A stretch of DNA of 18,560 nt, taken from NCBI GenBank assembly GCA_023392185.1, contig JAEVZP010000172.1, forward strand, positions 1 to 18,560, given 5' to 3'. A program made the translations under genes and the position numbers. This document shows positions 10,201 through 15,054 of this stretch, in pieces. Numbering within the stretch: the stretch's first letter is position 1; the number at the start of each line of letters is the position of its first letter. Below the pieces are notes generated by a model. That model had not been told where the DNA came from. It worked only from the letters and a program-made list of their open reading frames with translations, and ran no database searches. The stretch is from Bacteroidota bacterium. Its GTDB lineage: Bacteria; Bacteroidota; Bacteroidia; Chitinophagales; Chitinophagaceae.

Positions 10201-10933
10201 ACAGCGGATTTGTGAAGGAGAGACCGCCAACCTGACCGCGCGCGGCGGCACCCAATACGTGTGGAGCCCGGCTGCCACGCTGAACAGCAATACCGTAGCC
10301 AATCCGGTTGCCCGTCCCGACACGACGACTACTTATCAGGTCATCATCCATCAGGGAACCTGTTTTAAAGACACGCTCCGGCAGCAGGTAGAAGTTTACA
10401 AACAGCCGGTTATCGCCCTGCCCGATCACCTGTCGGCACTCTATGGCACAAAGGTGCGGCTGCCCGCCCAGGTGCAGCATGGGCCTTTCCTGGAATGGAC
10501 GCCTTTTGAAAATCTGGATTGCAATGCCTGTCCGGCACCGCTGGCCACCATTACCGGTACGACCACCTTTGTGCTGCGCGCGTCCAACCCCGGCGGCTGC
10601 GCCACTACAGACTCTGTAACGGTGCACACGGATTGCGATGTTAAAAACTATTTTATGCCGACTGCCTTTGCACCGGAGGGCGTAGATGAGGTTCGCTGGT
10701 TTTATCCCCGGAGTAAAGACCCCGGAACCATTCGCAGCTTGCGGATCTTCAACCGCTGGGGCACGCAGGTGTTTGAGCGCAGCCAGGTGCTGCTCAACAC
10801 GCCGCACTCAGGCTGGGACGGCTACTATGGCGGACAGATTGCGCCGCAGGGTGTTTATGTCTATATGCTGGAAGTGGAATGTACCGGAGGACAGACCCTT
10901 AAGATTACCGGCAACGTCACCTTGCTTCAATAG
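4244..10933 (+). CDS. Giant secreted SprB-repeat protein with T9SS type B (CHU_C) sorting domain, probable cell-surface adhesin
   Basis: This 2229-residue protein is exported by Sec through a signal peptide (residues 1-22, ending LNLRAQ) and then by the type IX system. Residues 23-175 form an N-terminal domain with CNGAIPVC and NDVWYVITV, common at the start of Bacteroidota surface proteins. Residues about 176-305 look like an Ig-like domain. Residues 386 to about 1900 hold 20 SprB repeats (core GGTAPYTYSW ... GLAAGTYTVTVTDANGC). Residues about 1902-2135 are three PKD/Ig-like modules of the kind that precede sorting domains. Residues 2136-2229 are the CHU_C gliding-motility-associated domain (FNRWGTQVF, then PQGVYVYMLE). 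SprB of Flavobacterium is a mobile adhesin for gliding; this protein may be an adhesin, but gliding is not shown. The start chosen at 4244 immediately precedes the signal peptide; an upstream in-frame TTG at 4157 would add 29 poorly fitting residues. The next gene converges on it across a strong terminator. Confidence 0.92.
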   Translation: MTSFKALLLFLFLGCSLNLRAQNLPEQECNGAIPVCQSTYSQANSYSGFGLTQELNPTNHGCLNTNERNDVWYVITVSVSGDLAFTITPNSPSDYDFALWNITGGGCQTLYNGLMPVRCDFAGGYDSTGMSNTGLYAFQPVLSVNAGETYLLNVSNFSPTQAGYLLSFAGSTASIFDNQTPRFVSASTTCGVSGDTVKVLMSEAVLCSSIEANGSDFTITPAVPGVSILSAFSPTCTGTSSATLSFNLKLSAPLPNGTYKLKAQAGSDGNTVFDNCSNAQATGDSVIFTIGTPPPPIYNLLRPAQCGRRALYSITPPVAGIYTLTIKQGTTTLNTFSNVSGAKTDTLFPGNYTATLTSAGCNSTVAFTIPPQATTPTLAFAVTPTCTGGAKGTITATPSSTAGVWTYSWNTIPARTGQTITGLAAGTYSVTATNSLGCVLTGSVVVGSVPGFSLGFSHTAPSCYGDANGTATVTASGGTAPYLYLWATQPVQTTPTATGLAAGAYNVLVTDNSGCVANGTALVSQPAALTATSSSTSIPCATAASGIASVTASGGTAPYSYLWSNGATTATVTGLPGGTYTVTITDANNCTATASVQIAVGTGIGGTFTQVSQPQCYGQANGSARFAPTGGTAPYTYAWSNGQTTATATGLAAATYTVAVTDAAGCTRNDTITLSQPAALQASVAAGSVSCFGGANGTATVTVSGGTAPYTYSWNTTPVQTTATATGLASGNYQVRISDARGCKDTLSGDVAGPLAALSVATGVRSATCPGSINGAAYAVVSGGTPPYTYRWNTSPLQTGDTATGLLPRTYTVTVTDDKGCTFRQAVAVPGFALRIAKTAVSCNGRSDASATVTPTGGIAPYTYSWNTQPVQTTATATSLPAGTFTTSVTDANGCTIAANAVITQPTPLAATFTTVPATCGTASNGRATVSVSGSTGSYTYVWNTTPVQTTATATGLASGNYSVRVTDAGGCTDTFSVTVPTGGGISGNFTRKAAPSCFGGSNGSLAFTPTGGAAPYTYLWSNGQTTATATGLAVGSYSILVTDANGCSYRDTTALGEPALLQVSTQGDSTSCFGGANGTATATVTGGTAPYSYSWNTTPVQTTAMATGLISGNYRVTVTDAKGCLQTAQVTIGQPTAITATTGVQRAYCAGTRNGAAYVTAAGGAAPYTYSWNTQPVQTGDTATGLFPGPYTVTITDSKGCVISKTVTVPGFQLATTQTNLLCNGATNGRATVTATAGIAPYTYAWSNGQTTAAISGLSAGNYSVSVTGSDGCILTKNVTITEPAALTATATPTNATCAVAPNGTAVVAAAGGTAPYTYRWNTTPAQTTAAVSGLLPRTYSVTVKDANNCSTTLPVTVLADPGITGTFSQIVSPACLGSANGSATIVPSGGILPYTYRWSNGQTTATATGLTAGNWSVTVTDNAGCSFQDAVTLTQPAALLATTTATNLSCNGGNNGTATVAASGGTAPYTYHWNTTPAQTTATARGLVSGNYTATVTDAKGCVQTTNVTVNQPTALAVTATGTNVLCRGGADGAASVTATGGTPPYTYSWNTTPAQTTAAISGLTARTYRVTVTDANRCTQTTQLTLTQPAAVLSLRTSQTMVSCNGGSNGTATVTASGGTAPYTYAWSNGQTTPTASSLLAGNYSVTVTDANGCTHSATATVTEPTALAATGVQTDISCNGGTNGTATVAVSGGTAPYAYSWNTTPVLHTTTIRNLTAGAYQATVTDAKGCRAVYNFNITQPAPLTVTTGAQNAICTGISNGKAFAVPVGGTAPYSYVWNTSPTQSTDTARGLSAGIYSVTITDSKGCRASQSVSVKASPGVQAAINIIQTPCTGTTDGELAGTATGGTAPYSWSWSTLPAQTTQTIGNLAAGPYTLIVTDSNLCADTAVVNLPLLPLPTVAAGGDKTVCVGQPVVLNGSGTAIRWQWSPSTALNCDTCLKPTSSATNDQWYILTGTGANGCQNRDSVWVKVIQRTPVSVGEIQRICEGETANLTARGGTQYVWSPAATLNSNTVANPVARPDTTTTYQVIIHQGTCFKDTLRQQVEVYKQPVIALPDHLSALYGTKVRLPAQVQHGPFLEWTPFENLDCNACPAPLATITGTTTFVLRASNPGGCATTDSVTVHTDCDVKNYFMPTAFAPEGVDEVRWFYPRSKDPGTIRSLRIFNRWGTQVFERSQVLLNTPHSGWDGYYGGQIAPQGVYVYMLEVECTGGQTLKITGNVTLLQ
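5399..9947 (+). repeat. 20 tandem SprB repeats (~74-78 aa each) arranged in ~380-aa super-repeats
   Basis: I count 20 units, each beginning at a Cys and containing a second Cys 50-52 residues later (in GC or NC). The first unit (5399) is degenerate, lacking the GGTAPY core. Blocks of five units recur: matching units begin at 5861, 7001 and 8138, with the next block near 9287, giving periods of 1140, 1137 and 1149 bp. Within a block the order of subtypes is kept: a unit followed by a GIxGxF linker, then a shorter WSNGQTTATATGL unit, a WNTTPVQT unit, a QTGDTATGL unit ending VPGF, and a GGIAPYTY unit. The third block is less exact and the last is incomplete. Confidence 0.9.
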
Positions 10934-10958
10934 AATCAAGTTGGTTTTTTAACCTGCT

Positions 10959-10988
10959 AAAAAGCCGGCTCCCTGGAGCCGGCTTTTT
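10959..10988. terminator. Strong bidirectional rho-independent terminator
   Basis: AAAAAGCCGGCTC (10959-10971), loop CCTG, then GAGCCGGCTTTTT (10976-10988) form a perfect 13-bp stem with a T-run on both strands. It lies 26 nt after the SprB-gene stop and about 95 nt past the scoB stop, so it can end transcription of both convergent units. Confidence 0.92.
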
Positions 10989-11083
10989 GAATGCCGCAAG
11001 GGATCTGGCGGCAGTAATTTATTGGGTCTGTAAAGGTTACATTTCGCCTCTGGAAGGTACAGACGCACTCAAAATTCCGGAAA

Positions 11084-11737
11084 TCAAATATCCATTTCCG
11101 GGCAGTCGTCGGCAATGACGAGGCGACCGGCGGTCTTGGATTTGATTTCTTCCACACTCACGCCCGGCGCGCGTTCTACGCAGTGAAACCCTTCCGGGGT
11201 GACTTCAAAGTAGCCGAGGTCGGTCACGACTTTTTTCACACATTGAATGCCGGTAAGCGGCAGGGAACATTGGGCCAGCAACTTACTATTTCCCTTTTTA
11301 TCGGTGTGCTGCATGGCCACGATGATGTTTTTGGCCGCTGCCACGAGGTCCATCGCGCCGCCCATCCCTTTGATGAGTTTTCCGGGAATTTTCCAGTTGG
11401 CGATGTCGCCGTTGTCGGCCACTTCCATCGCGCCGAGGACGGTAAGGTCCACTTTTCCGGCCCGAATCATACCAAACGAGGTGGCGGAGTCAAAAATCGC
11501 GGAGCCGGGCAGCGTGGTCACGGTTTGCTTGCCGGCATTGATGAGGTCGGCATCTTCTTCGCCTTCATACGGAAAAGGCCCCATGCCAAGCAGGCCGTTT
11601 TCGGATTGCAGCATCACGCTGATGCCGTCGGGAATATAGTTGGCCACCAGCGTAGGAATGCCGATGCCGAGATTTACGTAGTAGCCGTCCTGCAGCTCGC
11701 GGGCAATGCGACGGGCAATTTGGTCTTTGGTGAGCAT
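11084..11737 (-). CDS. scoB: 3-oxoacid (succinyl-CoA:acetoacetate) CoA-transferase subunit B
   Basis: This 217-residue protein is the beta subunit of the class I CoA-transferase that moves CoA from succinyl-CoA to acetoacetate, in ketone-body and leucine/butyrate-type metabolism. The catalytic Glu46 is in the signature SENGLLG (residues 45-51). Other family segments are GYYVNLGIGIPTLVANYIP at 18-36, the AGKQTVTTLPGSAIFDSA region at about 68-85, and GMGGAMDLVAAAKNIIVAMQH near 124-144. The length is normal for subunit B. It forms a complex with the scoA product encoded upstream in the same direction, although 758 bp separate the scoA stop from the scoB start. The ATG at 11737 is preceded within four bases by an inverted-repeat arm, so its translation-initiation region is repeat sequence. 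Confidence 0.95.
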   Translation of the reverse strand: MLTKDQIARRIARELQDGYYVNLGIGIPTLVANYIPDGISVMLQSENGLLGMGPFPYEGEEDADLINAGKQTVTTLPGSAIFDSATSFGMIRAGKVDLTVLGAMEVADNGDIANWKIPGKLIKGMGGAMDLVAAAKNIIVAMQHTDKKGNSKLLAQCSLPLTGIQCVKKVVTDLGYFEVTPEGFHCVERAPGVSVEEIKSKTAGRLVIADDCPEMDI

Positions 11738-11741
11738 ATTG

Positions 11742-11808
11742 GTTGGAGCCTTTCAGGCGTTGGAACTCCGTGTTGGAGCTTCGCGTTGGAGCCCTTCGGG
11801 CGTTGGAA
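11742..11808 (+). repeat. Inverted-repeat arm 1 (next to scoB start)
   Basis: This arm is built from the word GTTGGAGC/GTTGGAAC recurring five times every 13-17 bp (from 11742, 11759, 11772, 11785, 11802) and includes the mini-hairpin GCCCTTCGGGC. Positions 11759-11805 match the reverse complement of 12433-12479 at 44 of 47 bases by hand alignment. Confidence 0.9.
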
Positions 11809-11852
11809 TAAGATTAAAAGAAAGTGCTGACTGGGTTATTGAGCGGGTTTTG

Positions 11853-12371
11853 TCAGGCAATGTTTTGTGGGATAGACAAAAAGAAATTATCCGGCAGGGT
11901 TTGTGAATATTGGCTCTCTAGGATCTGGCCATATTCTGGGACCTCCTCCCCAACTTGGTGAAGCGCAATTGGCGTTGGTTTTTCTTTAATAGCCGTGCGC
12001 GACAGGTAGCCAATGAAATGGTGGAGCTTTATGCTCAGCTGTTCGGATTGCGTTCGGAGTGTTTCAAATTGCGTTGGGCTGATCAGACTTCGTTCGGCTG
12101 CCCGGTACAGCTGGGAACGAAATTCGGCATTAGAACCGCGGGCCATTACCAGAAAATGCCGGAAATCGGCTTTGGTATGCCGGTCAAAGCCTTCGGCAAT
12201 GTTGTCCATCACCGACGCGCTGGAGCGGTCCATCTGGTCATGAAGCGGATAGTTTCCTTTAAAAACACCGGCGGCAGCAAGCTTGTAAAATTCGCTACAT
12301 TGGCCCTTTGCCAATTGCCAGACCTCCAAATCCTCAAATCGTCTTATAGTCGCCATAAGTTTAGTCGCCAT
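11853..12371 (-). CDS. Four-helix-bundle protein of the S23 / 23S rRNA intervening-sequence (IVP) family
   Basis: This protein has 172 residues. The core from IRRFEDLEVWQLAKG (from about residue 9) through HDQMDRSSASVMDNIAEGF (about 44-62) to FRHFLVMARGSNAEFRSQL (about 70-88) is the signature of the S23/IVP four-helix bundle. That family is found as ORFs in 23S rRNA intervening sequences and, with relatives, as the Avd protein of diversity-generating retroelements; its function is not settled, though some members bind nucleic acid. The bundle should end near IGYLSRT (about 118-125); the 45-residue tail is not recognised. A perfect 15-bp tandem duplication at the 5' end gives two in-frame starts, ATG 12371 and ATG 12356; the second fits the usual family start better. 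The gene lies in the same direction as scoA and scoB and inside the inverted repeats. Confidence 0.88.
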   Translation of the reverse strand: MATKLMATIRRFEDLEVWQLAKGQCSEFYKLAAAGVFKGNYPLHDQMDRSSASVMDNIAEGFDRHTKADFRHFLVMARGSNAEFRSQLYRAAERSLISPTQFETLRTQSEQLSIKLHHFIGYLSRTAIKEKPTPIALHQVGEEVPEYGQILESQYSQTLPDNFFLSIPQNIA

Positions 12372-12376
12372 AAGTT
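12347..12376 (-). repeat. Perfect 15-bp tandem duplication over the start codon of the four-helix-bundle gene
   Basis: TAGTCGCCATAAGTT occurs at 12347-12361 and again at 12362-12376. On the coding strand it repeats AACTTATGGCGACTA, giving two in-frame ATG GCG ACT starts five codons apart. Confidence 0.95.
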
Positions 12377-12432
12377 GCAGTTTTTACTTTCGAACTTGAA
12401 AAAAGAAACGGCTTCAAACTTCAGAAAAGGAA

Positions 12433-12494
12433 CAACGCCCGAAGGGCTCCAACGTGAAACTCCAACACGAAGTTCCAACGCCATCTGCTCCAAC
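12433..12494 (-). repeat. Inverted-repeat arm 2 (next to scoA stop)
   Basis: This is the inverted copy of arm 1. Read on the minus strand, it starts directly after the scoA TAG and contains the same GTTGGA-type words and the GCCCTTCGGGC mini-hairpin. Its outermost part differs from arm 1 by a short indel, while the inner 47 bp match with three transitions. Confidence 0.9.
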
Positions 12495-12495
12495 T

Positions 12496-13200
12496 CTACC
12501 CGCGCGGCCGCACCGTCCGCTGCTCAATCCGCTTTTCATAGCCTTCGCCCTGGAAGATGCGGTGCACATAGATGCCGGGCGTGTGGATTTGGTTTGGATC
12601 CAGCTCACCGGGTTCGACGAGTTCTTCTACTTCGGCCACGGTGATTTTTCCGGCCATCGCCATCATGGGATTGAAGTTGCGGGCCGTGTCTTTATAAATC
12701 AGGTTGCCGGCCGTATCGCCCTTCCAGGCTTTTACGATGGCAAAGTCGGCGTCAAAAGCGTCTTCCAGCAGATAGGTTTTGCCGTTGCGCTCCACCGTTT
12801 CCTTACCTTCGGCTACCTCGGTGCCAACACCAGCCAGCAGGGGGACAAACGGAATTCCGTATCCGGCAATCAGGCAGCGGGTGGCCAGTGTACCTTGCGG
12901 AATCAGATCTACTTCGAGCTCGCCGGAAAGCAGCTGGCGTTCAAACTCAGCGTTCTCGCCCACGTAGGACGCAATCATTTTTTTGATTTGCTTTTGGTGG
13001 AGCAGGAGGCCAAGGCCAAAATCGTCCACCCCTGCGTTATTGGAGATGCAGGTAAGGCCTTGTACATTTTTGCGCACCAGCTCGTTGATGCACATTTCCG
13101 GAATGCCACACAGCCCAAAGCCGCCCAGCATCACCGTCATGCCGTCGGTAAGGTCGCGAAGGGCTTCAGTCGCGTTGGCAACACGCTTGTTGATCGCCAT
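12496..13200 (-). CDS. scoA: 3-oxoacid (succinyl-CoA:acetoacetate) CoA-transferase subunit A
   Basis: This 234-residue protein is the alpha subunit of the CoA-transferase completed by scoB. Family segments are DGMTVMLGGFGLCGIPE at about 19-35 (the Gly-rich CoA-binding loop), NNAGVDDFGLGLLL near 58-71, and the ELLSGELEVDLIPQGTLA-type stretch near 90-107 with GVGTEVAEGK following near 127. The subunits form a heterotetramer in which subunit B gives the catalytic Glu. The start is ATG 13200 (MAINKRVANA); an upstream in-frame start at 13290 would add 30 Pro/Ser-rich residues not seen in the family. The gene reads first in the unit scoA, four-helix-bundle gene, scoB. The spacer to the divergent lipoprotein gene (13201-13329) should hold its promoter. 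Its stop codon abuts the inverted repeat. Confidence 0.95.
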   Translation of the reverse strand: MAINKRVANATEALRDLTDGMTVMLGGFGLCGIPEMCINELVRKNVQGLTCISNNAGVDDFGLGLLLHQKQIKKMIASYVGENAEFERQLLSGELEVDLIPQGTLATRCLIAGYGIPFVPLLAGVGTEVAEGKETVERNGKTYLLEDAFDADFAIVKAWKGDTAGNLIYKDTARNFNPMMAMAGKITVAEVEELVEPGELDPNQIHTPGIYVHRIFQGEGYEKRIEQRTVRPRG

Positions 13201-13293
13201 AATATTAAAAAGAAGATATGGGGTTGGTAAAGAAAAGAACAGATGCGAAGGTAAGCTGCCGGCCGGGGTAGGGGAGGGGAGTAGTGGCAATGT

Positions 13294-13325
13294 TTTGGTA
13301 AGGAAACGAGAACCGATTTTCTTTG
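13294..13325 (+). promoter_or_regulatory. Possible Bacteroidota promoter for NlpE/META lipoprotein gene
   Basis: TTTG at 13294-13297 is followed after 20 nt by TTTCTTTG at 13318-13325, one mismatch from the -7 consensus TAnnTTTG. Transcription would start at or next to the ATG at 13330, implying a leaderless or very short-leader mRNA. Experimental support is absent. Confidence 0.3.
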
Positions 13326-13329
13326 TCCC

Positions 13330-14112
13330 ATGATCTTAAAGCAACGTTTGTTTCTGGTACCGGCCTTTTTGCTGGCCGCTGCCGTTTTGCTGTTGAGCAG
13401 TTGCTATCAACAGCGTCGCCTCGTCAATGGCATGAATAACCTGAAGCCCGAAGACTGGGCCGGAATCTATACGGGCAAGTTGCCCTGCGCCGACTGCCCT
13501 GGAGTAGACACCCGTATTGTGTTTAATAATGACGGAACTTTTGTGCGCACGAGCCGCAAGCCCGGTGGGGAATCAGAGCCTTATACGACCGCCGGCAAAT
13601 CGTGGTGGGATCAGGATAAAGGACTTATTATTTTACAGGATGAGGCATCGGCGCTCACCGTACCTTACCGAATGAATAAAAAGGGTCTGATAATGATGCA
13701 TCTTGGAACCGGTGCACGCCCGCGTGAAGAGCGGCCGGAATACACCCTCGTCAAGGAAGCTGATAAGAATCCAACAGAGCATTATTGGTCTCTGGTAGAA
13801 CTTAACGGCAAAGCCGTCGCCAACAATATGCCCGACGGAAGGCCGCATATTTTGTTTCATGGCAGCACCGGCAAGACCGACGGCAGTGGCGGATGCAATA
13901 CTTTTTCCGGAAATTTCACCCTTCGGCCCGGCAACAAAATAACCGTTTCGCCCCTGGCTGCTACCCGTAAGGCCTGCCCTCCCGGCGGTGTCGAAAACGA
14001 CTTTTTCCGGACCATAGAAGGCAGCTCTACCTATGAAGTAAAAGATGATAAGATGACCCTGTGGCGTTCCGGAAAACCCATTGCCCGCTTTGAAGCAATC
14101 TGGATGCACTAA
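13330..14112 (+). CDS. Lipoprotein with NlpE-like N-terminal domain and C-terminal META domain
   Basis: This 260-residue protein has a lipoprotein signal peptide: hydrophobic 8-22, lipobox LSSC, lipidated Cys25. Residues about 42-145 resemble the NlpE N-terminal domain, with GKLPCADCPGVDTRI at 49-63 (Cys53 and Cys56 form the CADC pair) and a short beta-barrel pattern through RPEYTLVKE. Residues about 152-258 form a META (HslJ-like) domain, with YWSLVELNGKAV at 152-163, GGCNTFSGNF at 187-196 and SPLAATRKACP at 207-217; Cys189 and Cys216 could pair. E. coli NlpE senses envelope stress and copper through Cpx; in Bacteroidota such fusions are common and their role is unknown. The protein is anchored in the inner or outer membrane facing the periplasm. 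It is divergent from scoA and upstream of gcvH, 96 bp apart. Confidence 0.88.
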   Translation: MILKQRLFLVPAFLLAAAVLLLSSCYQQRRLVNGMNNLKPEDWAGIYTGKLPCADCPGVDTRIVFNNDGTFVRTSRKPGGESEPYTTAGKSWWDQDKGLIILQDEASALTVPYRMNKKGLIMMHLGTGARPREERPEYTLVKEADKNPTEHYWSLVELNGKAVANNMPDGRPHILFHGSTGKTDGSGGCNTFSGNFTLRPGNKITVSPLAATRKACPPGGVENDFFRTIEGSSTYEVKDDKMTLWRSGKPIARFEAIWMH

Positions 14113-14126
14113 GGCTTCCCGACCGC

Positions 14127-14153
14127 AGAAAGCGCCCCTCCCCTTTCTTTTTT
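14127..14153 (+). terminator. Weak candidate terminator after the lipoprotein gene
   Basis: AGAAAG (14127-14132) can pair with CTTTCT (14143-14148) across a 10-nt loop, followed by a T-run to 14153. The stem is short and A/T-rich. Confidence 0.3.
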
Positions 14154-14174
14154 CAGCAGTCGGCGGCCCTTGCC

Positions 14175-14182
14175 TATATTAG
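14175..14182 (+). promoter_or_regulatory. Possible -7 promoter element for gcvH
   Basis: TATATTAG matches TAnnTTTG at all defined positions but one and lies 26 nt before the gcvH ATG. A T-run (14148-14153) sits about 21 nt upstream where a -33 TTTG would be expected. Confidence 0.25.
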
Positions 14183-14208
14183 CATCCTGAAAAACGCTTT
14201 TTATTTTT

Positions 14209-14586
14209 ATGAACTTCCCTGACAACCTCAAATACACCAAAGATCACGAGTGGGTTCGCCTTGAAGGCAACACCGCAGTTATTGGCATTACCGATTTTGC
14301 ACAGCATGAGCTTGGAGATATCGTTTTTGTCGATATCAGCGTTGTGGGTCAGCGGCTGGAAGCCAATGATGTATTTGGAACCGTAGAAGCGGTAAAAGCT
14401 GTTTCCGATCTGTACCTGCCGGTCACCGGAACCGTTACCGAGGTGAATCCCAACCTGGAGAGCGACCCTGCATCGGTAAACACCGATCCATATGGCCAGG
14501 GCTGGATGATCCGCCTGGAGTTGGACAATCCGGCCGACGTAGACGCGCTGATGGACGCAGCTGCCTACGAGGAGATGGTAGGCTAG
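14209..14586 (+). CDS. gcvH: Glycine cleavage system H protein
   Basis: This 125-residue lipoyl carrier shuttles the methylamine intermediate of glycine between the P, T and L proteins of the cytoplasmic glycine cleavage system. The lipoylated lysine is Lys63 in the signature FGTVEAVKAVSDLYLPVTG (57-75). The opening KYTKDHEWVRLEG (8-20) and GITDFAQHELGDIVFVD (26-42) are conserved H-protein segments, and DPYGQGWMIRLE follows near 97-108. Length and domain are complete. Genes for the P, T and L proteins are not in the window. The gene sits 19 bp upstream of a VanZ-like gene in the same direction, so the two are probably cotranscribed. Confidence 0.97.
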   Translation: MNFPDNLKYTKDHEWVRLEGNTAVIGITDFAQHELGDIVFVDISVVGQRLEANDVFGTVEAVKAVSDLYLPVTGTVTEVNPNLESDPASVNTDPYGQGWMIRLELDNPADVDALMDAAAYEEMVG

Positions 14587-14605
14587 CGACTGGGGCTTTC
14601 ACAAA

Positions 14606-15001
14606 ATGACCCGTTCTTTCAACAGGCAGGTATGGGCCGGAAGGGCCGCCTGGATCTGGGCGTTGTTGCTACTGGTCGCCTGCCTGTTGCCTTCAGAAGA
14701 AGTACCACAGGTAAAGGTTCCTTTCGCCGACAAGTGGGTTCATTTTCTGCTCTTCGGTAGCCAAACCTTTCTGGCGCTCGCTGCACTGAAACGGCCTACC
14801 CGTGGGCACATCGCTGCCATAACGCTGCTGTGTGCCCTGCTGGGCGTAGGGATCGAGTTGCTGCAGCTGGCGACGCACCGCTGGCTGCACCGGGCCTACG
14901 AGACGATGGATATAGTAGCCGATGTGGTAGGCGTCTTGCTGGGCCTTTGTCTTTTTCTGATTTTCCGGAAATATTTCTTCAAGCCGGCTTCCAACCGGTA
15001 G
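14606..15001 (+). CDS. VanZ-like family membrane protein
   Basis: This 131-residue protein has about four membrane helices (roughly 14-28, 44-60, 67-90 and 102-122). VanZ-family marks are FADKWVHFLLFG (40-51), GIELLQ (82-87) and the ETMDIVADVVGVLLG stretch (98-112) with its Asp residues. VanZ was named for low-level teicoplanin resistance in enterococci, but most members, including small Bacteroidota ones, have no known role and should not be read as resistance genes. It follows gcvH after 19 bp and precedes a sugar kinase by 53 bp, so the three may form one transcript. Its stop overlaps an AGCCGGC/GCCGGCT stem (15000-15031, 18-nt loop) without a downstream T-run. Confidence 0.85.
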   Translation: MTRSFNRQVWAGRAAWIWALLLLVACLLPSEEVPQVKVPFADKWVHFLLFGSQTFLALAALKRPTRGHIAAITLLCALLGVGIELLQLATHRWLHRAYETMDIVADVVGVLLGLCLFLIFRKYFFKPASNR

Positions 15002-15054
15002 CCGGCGCTTTTTTCTCCCAAAAGGCCGGCTCTTTAAGCGCAAGAAACGGTTTT

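Larger units (their letters stand above)
11742..12494 (-). mobile_element. Putative IVS-like unit: S23 four-helix-bundle gene between long inverted repeats
   Basis: A 753-bp unit exactly fills the spacer of the scoA-scoB operon. It begins one base after the scoA stop codon and ends four bases before the scoB start. Its ends are inverted repeats (arms 11742-11808 and 12433-12494), and it contains one ORF of the S23/IVP family. It encodes no transposase, so it would be non-autonomous or an RNA-level element. The resemblance to 23S rRNA intervening sequences (S23 ORF inside an RNase III-cleavable stem) is established for that family; applying it to this operon is my inference. Alternatively it is a repeat cassette common in Bacteroidota genomes with no mobility of its own. 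Confidence 0.5.

Noticed and set aside
11742..11808. Regularly spaced GTTGGA words resembling a mini-CRISPR array
   Set aside because: The repeated word is only 6-8 bp with 13-17 bp periodicity, the intervening bases are also conserved in the inverted copy, and no cas gene is present.
11853..12371. Four-helix-bundle protein as the Avd accessory protein of a diversity-generating retroelement
   Set aside because: No reverse transcriptase or template/variable repeat pair is found in the window, so the S23/IVP-type reading is preferred.
14606..15001. Glycopeptide resistance gene because of VanZ similarity
   Set aside because: Only the small membrane domain is shared and no other van genes are nearby; most VanZ-like proteins have no resistance role.
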